A stretch of DNA of 64,000 nucleotides from Epiperipatus broadwayi. Lineage: Eukaryota > Onychophora > Udeonychophora > Euonychophora > Peripatidae. Of the stretch, positions 1-12,998 are shown in pieces. The stretch covers positions 215,001 through 279,000 of the forward strand of contig JAQFVV010000452.1 of assembly GCA_028023455.1 (NCBI GenBank), given 5' to 3'. The translations under genes were made by a program, and so were the position numbers. Positions within the stretch are counted from its first letter, which is position 1. The number at the start of each line of letters is the position of its first letter. The notes under the pieces were generated by a model. That model did not search any database, was not told where the DNA came from, and worked only from the letters and a program-made list of their open reading frames with translations.

Positions 1-800
1 GGGATTTCATAAAATGGCTCAAAACCTTTTATGTTGATAGCCATCTTACCTGTTTCATAATTTAACTCTTCTAAGAAGTTTTAAATTGATGATGTGTTTT
101 GACATTTGTTCTAATTAAACTCACAATCTGTAAAATAATTTTCCACACATTTTCATATTTTTAATACTTTGCTATGAGATGCTTATGGTGAATTATGCAG
201 TAAAGAGGCACAAACATGGAATTTAAAATCATTGTTTAAAAGAGTAATAAGACCTAGGTTTTTCCCTATCTTTGCAGAAGCTCTATAAGTCACAACAATT
301 ACAAATTTATCATGAGGCAATTTCAAATTGTTCATTACCTCGTCAAGCACATTTTTGACATTGATACTGCAAGTTGTTTTGGTAAGAACTAGTAGGTCTA
401 ACATTTTTTTATTTACATCTGAAGATACTTAGCAAACAAAAACTGTCAATTGTGGAACATCCTCAATGTCTAAAAGACTCACCAAGAACTAAACTGAATG
501 CTGTACTATTTTTCAAATCATACATTAAATTATTTTCAATATTTTTAATAATTTAACTAATACAATGCTCAGTTTTATGGCATGACATAGGAATTTGTGT
601 GATCGATTTATGTAGTTTTGTATTAACTGGATTCAAAATTTTAATCACTTCTTTCAAGTTTCTTTAAATAAATTCTCCTTCTCCGTATGGATATTAGGCA
701 TGAACAATATTTCAGGCTATCAAAAAAACTAGCTTCATTGGCTCTTTATCTTCTCAATTAAAAGAAGACAAGAGTCCTTGTAGCTTGTGAAACCCCATTA
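1..800 (-). pseudogene. hAT transposase fossil (GTF2IRD2/ZBED-type), partial
   Basis: Reading the minus strand from about 800 down to 1 and allowing several frameshifts and stops gives a string of motifs in the order found in hAT transposases of the GTF2IRD2/FAM200/ZBED5 group. They are: KEVIKILNPVN near 650-620, STAFSLVLGES near 505-475, VPQLTVFV near 455-430, an open stretch at 404-183 with LPHDKFVIVVTY and KIGKNLGLITLL, then VRWLS near 35-20. The family normally has a catalytic Asp in VDES and another in TDGA; here they read LGES and VTYRA, so both are lost. The copy is dead and continues beyond the left edge. The longest open part is 73 codons. The family assignment is by motif order recalled from known proteins; the frameshifts are direct observation. 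Confidence 0.72.
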
Positions 801-1674
801 AATGACTCAAGTTTCTCTGTTCACAATATTGAATTGTGGGGATAGTTAAAAAGTGGGAATGACTTCATAATGTCAACATAAATTGCTTACTTTGTAGTTA
901 GCAATTGTAACTTTACAAATAAAACATAATGATTTCCTAATTTTTTTACCCGTTGTTTCTGAAAGTTTCTATTTTCTTGTTTGTATTTTGGTTTTTTGAT
1001 ATTGTCTGAGGTCATCTTAACAAAAAAATTAAGTAAATTTATTTCCAAAATCTGAAATCCAAACAAAATAAATAAATAATTAAATAATTAACTAATATTA
1101 AAATGTCCAAATATTAATTAATTCTTCTTTTAAAAGATTCGTAAATGGCACAAAAAATTATAGAAATAGCAGGGCTTCTTAAAATAAAATAGAAATAAAA
1201 ACAATTTAGAATAATTAAAAACGATTTTGGACTATATGTATTTTTGGCTGATACTTTCTGATAATTCTTAAATGATTGTTTTATTATTATTTCCCACCGG
1301 AAATAAAAACTACAAAATCAAAATCAAGCAAATGGTTTCCAGTTTTATTTTCAAGAGTTTTTTAAATATAATTGTTAAAAAAAACATGAAATTCTAAGTT
1401 CACTAATTATAAACAATTAAAATAATTTTCATAACTAGCTGTACACGTCTTTAGAAAGCTTCTGCCGATACTGTGAAAAAATTACACATCATAAACAAGT
1501 TTAAATAGTTTAATAAAACAGACAGTTACTTACTAGATTTTTTGTAAAAATATGAAGTAGGACATTTAGCTGATAGAAAAACTATTACTGAAATATACAA
1601 TCACAAAATTGAATAAATCATAAATATACACATGTGATCATTCTATACGGTAAATGTAGTAATTTTTATAAGAT
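801..1674. other. AT-rich spacer, no gene seen
   Basis: Homopolymer-rich A/T sequence with stops in every frame. It probably includes non-coding flank of the hAT element, whose outer terminal inverted repeat I could not find. Confidence 0.5.
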
Positions 1675-1845
1675 TCGGTAGATAATCTGGACCAACTGAT
1701 GATTGCTGGTTTAGCATGAAATACGGATATTGGTGATTAATTATCTTTTCAACATGTGTGTGATCAGGTGGGTCAGCAATATGAGATGGCACTGAGAGTA
1801 GTGGGTCGTGTGAAAGTCTGAGTTCGAATCCCGCATATATTACAT
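1675..1845 (+). repeat. tRNA-like SINE, family S2, copy 1
   Basis: This copy shares a roughly 165-bp consensus with stretches at 12990, 28120 and 28605 and, inverted, at 27885. The order is GATAATCTGGACCAA, GATGATTGCTGG, TTAGCATGAAATA, a CATGTGTGTG block, then GAAAGTCTGAGTTCGAATCC. The last block has a pol III B box (GAGTTCGAATCC) and this is the least decayed B box of the family. An A-box-like stretch lies about 60 bases upstream but is weak. No clear target-site duplication was found. Confidence 0.6.
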
Positions 1846-2966
1846 ATATAAGTGCAGGTTTAAGCCTGTACAATGTAATAAAATAAGTAATAAAAATGTT
1901 TGATAAAAATATTATACATTTTTGTGCAAATAAAAAAAAAATTGAAATAATAAAATCGAATTTCAAAAGGAGCCGCACTTAATACATCTAAGTTTCGCAT
2001 GTGGCTCTGAGAGGTGCATTTGCCCATTGTTGATATATATATATATTATATTAAAATAAAGTTTTCATTTTTAAATAATTTAAGTCATATATCTATGTAA
2101 TTAATATGATATGTCAGATGGAGTGCATCTTTCATAGACTATCAGAAATGTTTTTTAAATAAAACATTGCAGAGATAATATAAAAAATATATAGAATAAG
2201 ATTAATTTTTTTCTCTAAAGAACTTTTAAAATAAAGAATTGAAAGGTGTGTGCGTGTTAAACAGATAATATAATAACGTGAGAGCTAAACACCTTGTGAA
2301 TCAAGAGATATCAAGTAATGAAAAAATAATTGAATAGTTTACTGCGGGATAATTCATAGTAACTTTGAGCTTCAGATATAATACTGAATCACAGTCTATT
2401 GGATTGGCACACTTTTCCATTTCAGCACTGCACTTAATTATACTGAGTACAGGAATCATTTTTTTTAGATGCGAATAGAAAGTTGCAAAGTTTTTGATGT
2501 GAAGAATAAGTTGTTTCTATGTTACAGCGTTCATTCGAGAATACATTAGATATATGATTAGCAGCTATTTTTTCATAAGAAACTAAAACCCTAATAACTA
2601 TTGTGGTTTTCATTCTCTGATTTTTTATTGCTACTGCTTTAGACCTGGGCTAAGGTTTATTTATGATTATTTTATTGTAATCATTAGCTATCAAGGTATT
2701 GGTAAATAATTGATCTTCCTCGCAGACATCAAGATTTATCTGAAAGATTAAATGTTCTGAAAGAGATATTTTTGTACAGAAAATGTAAGCTGGGTGATGA
2801 TGGAATAAATTAAATATTTACCCGTGTGTGTGTGCATGTTTTTAAAAAATAGAAAGTGAAAAAAATCATGTAGCTTATCTGTATCACATTTTCTTTGGCT
2901 TGTCTGATTTAGTTGTGAATTTGGGGTAATTTTGATTATTTTATTGACTAGTTTAGCCTTTTAATG
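1846..2966. other. AT-rich spacer, no gene seen
   Basis: Stops in all frames, a short (AT) run near 2034-2046 and a GTGTGTG run near 2824. Nothing else could be supported. Confidence 0.5.
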
Positions 2967-3792
2967 TTTGTTTATATATATATGTCCACAGATGGCGTTC
3001 TACCAAAAACGCCCATCAAGCGTATGTTTTGTTTACATAAACGTCAGAGTAGTTAGTATTCACTATCTCTAACTATAATTCCACTTTCAGATCATGATTT
3101 CAAGCTATTTGCTATCGTCAGTGAAAGACAGGAATAAAGAAACTAGATCTAAATACAAACTCTGAGCGTTTATGAAACAATTTCTATTCAGCTTGCAAGC
3201 GTGAATTTTTTAGACACGTAATGTCTTCAAACTCAGCATAGCAAACCAGATAGCTATATGGGTCTGATCTCAGTTCAGCATCACCACATACGCTTGATGG
3301 GCGTTTTTGATAGAACGCCATCTGTGGACATAAATACAAGCGTTAGCAAGTTTTTTAACTTGCATTTTTGTTTATCATAAATGTACCTTTGAGGTCTTTC
3401 TTGCAATGATATAGATTGCAGAGGCTTCTACTATGTGGTGATGCTGAACTGAGATCAGACCCATATAGCTATCTGGTTTGCTATGCTGAGTTTGAAGACA
3501 TTACGTGTCTAAAAAATTCACGCTTGCAAGCTGAATAGAAATTGTTTCATAAACGCTCAGAGTTTGTATTTAGATCTAGTTTCTTTATTCCTGTCTTTCA
3601 CTGACGATAGCAAATAGCTTGAAATCATGATCTGAAAGTGGAATTATAGTTAGAGATAGTGAATACTAACTACTCTGACGTTTATGTAAACAAAACATAC
3701 GCTTGATGGGCGTTTTTGGTAGAACGCCATCTGTGGACATAAATACAAGCGTTAGCAAGTTTTTTAACTTGCATTTTTGTTTATATATATAT
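2967..3792. mobile_element. Long foldback element with 307-bp inverted arms
   Basis: The left arm 2984-3290 and right arm 3432-3738 are reverse complements of equal length, with no mismatch found by eye. The 141-bp spacer starts with a direct copy of the right end: CGCTTGATGGGCGTTTTT through GCATTTTTGTTTA, at about 3287-3373 and again at 3694-3782 (one difference in the GGTAG/GATAG part). The whole is bounded by a 17-bp direct repeat, TTTGTTTATATATATAT, at 2967-2983 and 3776-3792, which may be a target-site duplication although it is partly microsatellite. The 3' end carries a small hairpin, GCAAGTTTTTTAACTTGC. No protein is encoded. Arm identity implies a very young event, gene conversion or an assembly chimera. 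It is related to elements near 6.8, 38.6, 53.3 and 60.7 kb. Confidence 0.8.
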
Positions 3793-6641
3793 ATAATGAA
3801 ATATGAAGTATAATTTAAAAATATTGAAAGCTGTTGAAGTAAATGCTATAAATAAACATTAGTAAACATATATTAACCTAAAATATCAGAAAGTTTTCAA
3901 TCAGAGTATTATTTAGATATTACATTATGAACAAATATTTTTATATATTAATAGTATTCAATATTTAAGACAGAGTTTGAATATGAGCAAAATAGGTTGC
4001 AACTCAAATGCTGATTCAGCAAATATGTTCCTAATTCTTTATTTTAATCATAGACAATAAAAATAAGTATTTTATCTTCAGTTTAAAAACTATCCTTCAA
4101 TAAATAATTAGTAGATAAAATATAAGCAAATAATAGCTACTATATAATGATGACATTAAAAAATAGAATAGACCATGTTGAATAGTCTATCAGATGAAAA
4201 CATGACTTTTTAAAACAAATATCTTAAATATATTCATATTTAGTTTGAAACTAGAACAAAACATAAGAAAGAAAAACAGAATTTAACACACCCCCCTCCC
4301 CCAAAAACACAGAGAGAATTTCAATATTTTTCAAAATATAACCAAAACAAATAGCATAATAATTTAAACTCCCAGTCTACAAGAGCAGATAACTACATCA
4401 TCAGGTAAAAAAAAGATGATGATCATTTGCTGATAACATCATGTGATATTCAAGCAAAGTGAACACAATAATTTATTCAATTGACCAAAGTGAGATTTAT
4501 CTTTTTCTGGAATGAAAAATCAATTCAGACATCTTCACTTTTTGAATCTTCTATTCAAATACGGTGTTAAATAGTACCGATCAATAATCATAGTATTTAG
4601 GTTCAATCATTCACTTCACATTGCTAAGATATATGATCTATGTATAGTGAGGGATGTTGAACACTATTATAAAGTACAGACCTGAGATGAACAGATATAT
4701 AAAAACAATTAAAAATAAATTGATTGACAAAAATTTCTGAATTTGTCTTTTCGACAACTTATTAATTGTTGAGCAAATTAATAAAGTCAAACATTTGTAT
4801 TATTGATATAACTCTATTTATCAAAATGCATGTAATGGTATAATAATGACATTATTATTATGGTTCCACAACTTATAAAAACTTATTGTCAATGTTAAAG
4901 TTAAGCACTGAAAAAAATTCAGAGTATATTTCTGTTAAGAAAGACTTTAAATATCTGCCTAATCCAGATCAGGTATCTATCAATGGAGGATCACATCATC
5001 AGAAATAACTCATAATCTTGTTTTGGTGAAATTCATTATGCCTCAGTGAAGAATTATGGATTTTCATTTACAATGAAATGTCTTTAAATGTTTATAAAAT
5101 GAATGATTTTCAAATAAATCTGAAAGGAATCCTTGGAAAAGAACATTAAAAAATGAACACTAAAAAATCAACTAATCATATGATGATGAGTTGATTATAT
5201 TAACACTAAAATTGTGATAGCCCAAATAAAATAAATAAATAAATAGAAAAGAGGGTGTTTGTTTTTATTTTGACTGTCATTTACCTTACTGTGTGAACAA
5301 GCAGTGATTTGACTTCCTAAAACATACATTTGAATTATATTGGATATGTAAGTTCGCTATCCAAAGATGGTAGCAATTAACTAAACACATGACGACCCTT
5401 GAGCATGACAACTCTTTTAACATAATTTATTATAGAATTTCCAAATTTGAAACAACTTCTTCATCATCAATATCACTTCAGTGTCCAAACTTCATTCGAT
5501 TATATATATCATTAAAATGCATAATGTAACTTAAATTTCTTGGTAGAAAAAAAAAATCTTCCTTTGAATTTGTAATTGAAAAACAATTTTAACTGTTAAT
5601 AAATTTCATTTTGAAAAAAAACTAATTTAATTTAATCTTCAAAATAAAGTCATTTCAAATTTTTCTATCAGCGTTTTAATATAAGAATTTAATGTTAAAA
5701 TTCAATTACAAATGAATTCTATAATATAAAATATATCTTGTAGAATACCTTTTTTTAACTCTTCTTTTTCTTGAAATCCATTACTGTTATTATATTTTAA
5801 ATTATTTATTTGTTGTCTGAAGTTTACTGAAACTATTGTTAATTATTAAGCAGTCAAATCTTTTGCATTATAATCATTTGGATTTACCTATAGCTTGCTT
5901 TAATATTTGATTAAATACTGGTTTAAAAAATTTAAATTTGTCTTAGAAAAACCAAGTCATTTTTTTTAACAAATACAAGTTGGATGAAGAAAGACGGATA
6001 ATATATTAAATTACTTTTACATACGATATATATATATGTTTCAGTGTTAGACGAAACGCTGATGGAATTTTTTTCCTTTTATTTTTTATTTATTCATTCT
6101 ACGATAACATTTTGAAAACTTATTAAAGATAGTATCTTAACTTCAGCTTTTTTTTGTTAAAAAAACATCTTGACTTTATTCATTTTGCAGCATTATATTA
6201 AAAGTAAAACTTTTTATAATGTATTTTTGTAATCCTACAGTGTAATAGTTTTGTGATACATATATATGTACATACATACATACATATATATATATCAATT
6301 AATAAATAAAATAATGTATTAAGAAAGTCGATTTAAAAAAACCACATTTTAAAGAATGTCTAATTAATTTTATTATTATTAATCATTAAGGTCATGCAAC
6401 ATTAGAGTACTGAAAATGACTCATTTAGTTTTTATTAAGGAACCTTTACTCTAGAGTCTATCAGTTTACCAATTTGTTAAACTGCACTTTATTAATAAAA
6501 ATATTTTATAAGATATATAATCCTTTAATCCTATTTAAAGAGAGATATTATACCTTATGACGAAAAGAATACAGTTAAAAACATCTTCTTAAAGCAATAT
6601 GAAAATTATAACGAATATATAAAATATATACACATAGTAGT
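3793..6641. other. AT-rich spacer, no gene seen
   Basis: Only simple sequence stands out: a C-rich patch at 4290-4303, short AT runs near 6030 and a TACA/TATA run at 6258-6296. All frames are closed. Confidence 0.5.
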
Positions 6642-7133
6642 ATAAATAGTCAAAATAAGAGTCATAGATCACATGACCCTATCTCTTGAGCTTGTAAGTT
6701 ATAAACAATGAGGATTGCCAATTCCTCTACAAGTTTTGTGATAAATTTTTAGCCAGAGCCAGCACTTAAAATATCTCTGTCAGGAACCCCTCCCCAAACC
6801 CCTGACCATGGTTTTGTGCTTTGGCACTCCTCAGAGAGGTGTCAGGGTAGGTTCAAACACTAGATCTAAAAATACCAATCCAAAGCCAAGCACTTATCAA
6901 AGGTTATCTATTGAGTGGAAAATCTAAAAATTTCCGACATCTACATGTTTTCAAACCCAGCTACCCAACACAAATAGCTATATGAGGCTGATAGATCTTC
7001 AGCCATACCATATATTAGTAGTCTTAGCAATATAAAAGTGCATAAGACCTATGGCAGAGACAATAAATAGTCAAAATAAGAGTCATAGATCACATGATCC
7101 TATCTCTTAAGCTTGTAAGTTATAAACAATGAG
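6642..7133. repeat. 71-bp direct repeats flanking a foldback-family fragment
   Basis: A 71-bp sequence, starting ATAAATAGTCAAAATAAGAG and ending ATAAACAATGAG, lies at 6642-6712 and again at 7063-7133 with two mismatches. Between them, about 6735-7030 is less AT-rich and contains blocks also found in the 3-kb and 38.6-kb foldbacks: ACTAGATCTAAA, ACATGTTTTCAAA and TAGCTATATG followed by GGCTGAT. The direct repeats are too long for an ordinary target-site duplication. They could be terminal repeats of a small element or a local duplication. Confidence 0.6.
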
Positions 7134-7289
7134 AAGTATGTTTATGTATTTAAAAAAAACTTTAGTGTATTAGTCAAAGGGAATAAATAATAAAAATATT
7201 TGATCATTATCAGAAATAATTTCCAGTTGTTTTCCTAATAGTTCTTAGTATTATTATGAATATCAAGCAATGATACTTCAATTATAAAA
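7134..7289. other. AT-rich spacer
   Basis: No supported feature. Confidence 0.4.
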
Positions 7290-7700
7290 ATACATAGACC
7301 ACCATTTTCAATCATTGTTAATCCATAGCAGTATAAAGGTCTTTCCAAAATTAGTCTAGTTTCTTTGATTCATAGTCTCTTTCCTCAGTAGCACACCGGT
7401 AAGTTTTCTTATTTCATCCATCAGTCTAATATATAGTGTCTATCTAGATATTTATAAGCATTTGGAATTCAAATTAAAATTTCAACTGTCTATCTATTAT
7501 TAGTTTTTCTAACAATAGGTTCATCCTATTATTATTTCAGTCTCTTAATTTTTGCAATAATATCAATTGTTTTTTAACTATGTTTTTAATTTCTCCTTGT
7601 TATTCCAAATATGAAACTATTCATACTTTATTGAGTGATCTGCATTGTTATTTTGTCAAGTAATCATGATTCAAATATATAAGTAAAAACTAGTAAAATA
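7290..7700 (-). pseudogene. RTE-like LINE 3' tail, decayed (copy 3)
   Basis: On the minus strand the segment 7425-7310 reads RLMDEIRKLTGVLLRKE and later FGKTFILLWINND. These match, position for position, RWMDEIWKFASVIWRRE and LGKTIVWWINND in the better preserved copy at 30 kb. Upstream, to about 7700, the motif before this (reverse-transcriptase C-terminal region) is present but broken. It is a dead 5'-truncated LINE fragment. The family call rests on the shared tail with the 30-kb copy. Confidence 0.6.
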
Positions 7701-10181
7701 TATCTTTCAAACGTAAAAATAAAAATAAAATGTGAAATACGTAATGGAAACAATGACTATGATTATTATTTCTTTGTTATAATGCTATTAGAAAAGAAGA
7801 TTAATGAAATATTTGTTGAATCAATTCCAAATTTTAAATCTGTGTGAATTATTATAAAGTCATAACAAATCTATTAAACACTTTTTCGAAATTGAATATT
7901 ACATTTTTGCTTATTAAATTATCATAAAAATTCAGTTTTACTGCTGTTTGACAATGTACCACAACCTTAAGTATCACTGCTTCTGGTATAGCTTTACTTC
8001 AAGTTTCTTAACTTATATTTTTAAAAATTAAATAAATTATAGTGAAAATATTTAGATATAAAAGCTTGGAGGTGTGAGTTAAAAAAAGTTTGAAAATTGT
8101 TTACTGCAAAGTGAGATATAATAACGTCCTCAAGTAAGGGGGGTATTTATATACTTAATATAAACTGCCTAAGCATGCTTTCAAATTCTTATAAGTGATA
8201 TCATAATCATAGCAAGGCATCTGCAAAGTCTAAAAACCAGGTGTGATATAAATGCTATATAAATTGTATGTAAATTATATATAAATGAATTGGTCTACAT
8301 GGCAACATTTTAGAGAGGGTAAAGCAGGATTCTTTTTTTGTTAATGACATTGGTTATTTGTGATATGTTAGGCTTTCTTTGCACTTTGCATCATTTCTTT
8401 CTAAGCATAGGACTGTGGCTGGTATAAGTTCAAATGTATGGCCAAGCTAATTTTTATGCTCCAGAAATATGAATTTGTGTTCAGAATTGCTTTAGGCTCT
8501 TTTATATAAATATTGTTTATGGAAAAGACTGATTGATAAGCTGGCACAATATTTATAAAAATAATTACTAATAATTAATTAGACCATTAAATTATGTATT
8601 TCCTTCTTATTATTTAAAAAGAAAGAATGGGAGATCTTTAATATTCATATTTTAATAATCATCAATGAGAGAGTCTTTTAATCCTATAGTCATAGACTAT
8701 GTTTATTGATTTATTAGTCACAAAAAATCTGAATATGTCAGTAGTCCATAGAATATGTTATTTCAAGTTTCTAGCATAAAATAGACCATAAATAATAATA
8801 AAAAATAAGAAAAAAGTGAATTAAAGTCAAATCATAGTACCACCATCACAATACAGTTTTTCAAGAAAAACTGTACTATAAATGAAAATAATTAAAAATG
8901 GAAATATTTTGTATTATTATACAAGCATGTGTGTGCTACATATATAATTTTAAACTATATTACAATTTATTTATCTGTAAACTAAATAATATTACATTTT
9001 ATAGTTTATTTTTCAATCTATTGAAATATTTTCTGATATTTATACAGTATATTTATATAGTAGTTTTGTGAAACAATTTAATATAATTTTTATTTTTATG
9101 ATTATTTCTAATCAATAAATCTTTATTCTAAGTTATTTTAGTGAAGTTATTTAATGCTAGAATAGATTAATTATTATATTATGTTCTCTTGTTCATTGTT
9201 ATCAGAATCATTGTGATTTCTAAAATATTTCAGACATAATGTTATATGTATAAATATATTTTGTGTTCATCCACAAGATAGTTGGACATAATGTTATTTG
9301 TTTATATATGCTCTCTTTAAAATTATTTAGATAGTGCTATTGTCATAAAAGACATCTTTAACACAAAATTTTTTTTTATTGATCAGTTCTAAATATATTA
9401 AATTAAATTAATATTTTCCTTATTTATCATTTATGACATTATACATAAAAATATTAAACTGAAGTAATCAGAATTGTATTAATCTTTTAACAATTTGAAA
9501 TTTTCTATTATTTTACTTGGTGGAAGTATTTGAAAATATTCAATGTTTCATTTATTTAATTTTATAAGCAAATAATATTCTAAAAAATTATATTTGAATT
9601 TTATAAATATTTAAAAACTGAGTTGTAAATAAAAACAAAACAAACATTCCTAACAATGTTAGTATAAACATTTTTTTCAGAAAATGAACTAATTTATTTT
9701 TAAGTTTTTTTAAAAATGCCAATAGTGAATGTGTACTTGTGATAAATCTATCTAATTTTGTTTTAAAATCTGATATTTGCTTTATAATTTTTAAAATATT
9801 TGAAAATTTTTTAACACCATGACAATTTTGTCAGGTGAAATGTTATGCAATGAGGTTTACATAAGGAGTAGTCAAATCTATGCATGATTTTCATTGTTAA
9901 TATTACAATCAATTTTATTAATTTCTATTTATAAAAATAAAAAATAAATGAGTAAAATTAAATTGAATATGTGCATTCTCTTTGGTCTAAATAATTATCA
10001 ATCAGTTAATGTGTAAAAATAATCAAATATTTAATAAACAAGCTAAAATCATATTTTTTTAATTTCAAAAACTTTATAAATGTGCCCCAAAAGAAAGAAA
10101 CACCCTTAAAAAGTCTCTTTCTTTGAAGAACAATTGAGTAAAGACTATTGACTGTGTTTAAGATTCTAATCTCTTTAGTTG
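7701..10181. other. AT-rich spacer, no gene seen
   Basis: Closed in all six frames apart from trivial stretches. Short local inverted repeats occur, for example TACAGTTTTTC/GAAAAACTGTA near 8853-8876, but nothing that suggests a gene. Confidence 0.5.
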
Positions 10182-10286
10182 TTTTTTCTCATGTGTCATA
10201 GCATCAGCTGAGAAGTGAACCCACTAACCCAGGACAACTGTTTGTAAAGCAGCTGTCACTGATCTTTCTACCACCAATGCATGTCA
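10182..10286 (-). repeat. tRNA-derived SINE, family S1, copy 1
   Basis: This is the reverse complement of the S1 consensus: ATGCATTGGTGGT, a damaged A box, CAGCTGC...ACAAACAGTTGTCC, GGTTAGTGGGTTCACTTC (B box), ATGCTATGACACATGAG, then a short A tract. It is one of six S1 copies in this window. The body resembles a tRNA whose anticodon-arm stem (CAGCTGC/GCAGTTG in the consensus) survives. The middle is diverged, so this is an old copy. Confidence 0.72.
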
Positions 10287-10855
10287 TCTCTATTTAGATG
10301 TTTTTAATTTAAAAAATCAATAAAATCAGTAATATAAAATCTGCCTTATGAAAAACACCCCATAATACCAGTTATGATAGTAGGAAAACAATAAGGTGGT
10401 GTTACCAAGCTTTTTCTATTGGAAACACAACAATTCTCAGTGATTACAGAGTTATAGAATTAATTTAGTTGGTAAAGATTGAATAAATTAATGTTTAGAT
10501 TATTTAAAGCTAACAAAATTCTATTTAAAATTTAAAATAATATTTGTAATTGTAAAATAATAGTAAAATAAACTGCTTGCAGAAAATATTAAAATATTGT
10601 TTTTTCAGTTAATTGTAAGTTGCCTCTGCCATATGTCATTGATTTCTTTTGACTTAAACTTATGGTGCTGAATGTTACTGATTTCTCTTGACTTTTCTTC
10701 TATGAATAAATATTTTTGAATAATAATCTAATTCCAACAAATGACATTAAACTTTTAAAAAGAGATTAAATCAATATATTGTGAAAAATAATTATAAATA
10801 TGCAAACAATTATGGGGGAGGGGGGGAAAATAAAATAAAATAAACAATTATTGAT

Positions 10856-10857
<2 letters not shown>
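10287..10857. other. AT-rich spacer
   Basis: No gene seen. A G-rich patch occurs at 10815-10827, just before the microsatellite. Confidence 0.45.

Positions 10858-10920
<63 letters not shown>
10858..10920. repeat. (AT)n microsatellite
   Basis: About 63 bases of uninterrupted AT. The apparent open frames across it (Tyr-Ile repeats) are artefacts. Confidence 0.97.
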
Positions 10921-10923
<3 letters not shown>

Positions 10924-11379
10924 ATATATATAAAACAAGAATATCAGACAAACTAAAAAAATGTGAGCATGATTTCCCAAAGTCATATATACCTCACACC
11001 TTATTGAGGAATTCTAACATATACAAAATCTAAATTTGAAATTCTGAAAGCAAAAACTTGAGTCAAGCATAGAAAAGTGGTTGAAAGAACCCAAACAGAT
11101 GATTAGAAAAGATAAACAGAGATATTTAAAGTAGCAGCACATGTTCATACCAATTAATATAAGTTCAATTGGATATATGCAAAAAAAATGGAAAGATAAA
11201 AGTACAAAGAAGAAAACTAAAAAATGCTCACATGATTATGGAAATAACCAGATAAGTCAGTTTAGTATGATAATATATCATATTTGAAAGTAACTAATTA
11301 ACCTTGCTCTTAAAAAAAAGTGGAAAAATCAGGAGGATCCTCATAGATAAATATATGAAATTTCTACTGATTATTGCCT

Positions 11380-11645
11380 TTGGCAGAATAGATTAGCTGA
11401 TTAGAGCATTACCTTAAATCCAATATTCACTTATTTAAAAATCCAGGTTCAATCTCCATTTTAATACTGTACTGGTCATGCCAGAAACATCTAAAGAAAA
11501 GAGGAGAATAATGCCACTTGAAATGTTGTGTTATATATTAATATGAGTGCTTTTACTAACAATGGAAGGTACTTGAAAAGCTTAAATGAAGGTTAAAATT
11601 TTTTAAAGACATTCAATGTTTAATATTAGATGATGGAGATAATCC
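11380..11645 (+). repeat. Possible third tRNA-like SINE (S3)
   Basis: Bases 11385-11465 look like a tRNA head, with A-box-like TTAGCTGATTAGAGC and B-box-like GGTTCAATCTCC about 50 bases apart. The tail at 11545-11645 (TTACTAACAATGG, ACTTGAAAAGCTTAAAT, ACATTCAATGTTTAATATTAGATGATGG) is a diverged copy of the right arm of the hairpin at 29044-29160. A single full-length copy is visible here, so the head-tail link is inference. Confidence 0.4.
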
Positions 11646-12714
11646 AAAGTATAATTAAAATTAAAATGGACAATATATGTCTTCATTTTTAAAATTGAAC
11701 ACAAAAGAATAAATATGATCAAGCACATGCATCTCTTACATTGAGAATTAGAAACTATCAATCATCAATAAAGGTATGGAGAGTCAACTTATTTGAAGTA
11801 AAAATTTTATCTGTAAAATACTATAATTTTTTATTTTTTAAAATTAAAATATCAATAATGTTTAAACTCAATTTTATGATAAAAATAACTAAAAATAGAA
11901 AAATAACATTAAAATAACTTCAAAGAATTAAAAGTTGACTACAGGGATAAGGCATAGTAATCAAGCAAAGAGTTAATATCCACACATATTTTAGGAAAAC
12001 GTTTTTATTGATGACCAGTAAATTTATGAGACTATATGACCCAGAGAATTATGATGATCAGCACTGATATAATTATCAGAGCATTTTTTGAAATTTTTAT
12101 TATTGTAATTATTTTATCACTTAGGTATGTCAATTCAGATAAAATATTCATCATTTTATGATACTCTACCCTAAAATTAGCAATGGCAAGATGCTGATTT
12201 GCCTAGATTTTATATTATGTAGCTTTTAAATCCTATTTAGTGATGATAATGCTATATTTATCACTTATATATTGCTATATTATTTACTTCCAATACTAAA
12301 ATATTGCTTACTTTTATGCTCAGTAAGATGCCTTAGTTTCCTATGTTATAATATATATATTCAGAAAACTGGAAACTTACAATAAAAATCTATATCAAAA
12401 TCAAACGATATATCTCATAATATATAAACCACTATATTCATTTTACCATACATGAATTATCAAACATAGTCTATTTTTTACATTAATAGTAATAGGACAC
12501 AATATTGATGATTAGTAGAATATATTACACTCTTGGGTATTACAACATAAAAATACAATAAGATTAGAAACAGAACAAAAAAATTCAGCAAAATATAATT
12601 GAAACAGAAGTACAAAAAAGTTATAAAATAAATTACATTTTGATTTATCACATAGAAGAATAATTATCCTTGCAGCTAAGGTTTTGATTAGTTAAAATTC
12701 TAATAGATTTAAAC
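11646..12714. other. AT-rich spacer, no gene seen
   Basis: No coding or RNA feature could be supported. Confidence 0.5.
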
Positions 12715-12883
12715 CTTTAGTAAACATGAGCATGACAATAATATTGGTATCAACAATGAATTTGTGCATTCAATCATCAGATTTTCAATGGTATGATTAG
12801 CCGAAGAGTTGGAGGGTGGAGTAGATTGAAGCCAGTCCATTAAAGTTTGAAGATTTGCTATCTTAATATAAACTGAGCACTGA

Positions 12884-12919
<36 letters not shown>

Positions 12920-12960
12920 ATAGATGATAATCTCGAGTTTTTGCTATATTTATCATCTGA

Positions 12961-12998
<38 letters not shown>

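Noticed and set aside
10766-11033. Open frames of repeated Tyr-Ile on both strands
   Set aside because: They only translate the (AT)n microsatellite; the same holds at 47.9, 49.4, 54.3 and 62.3 kb.
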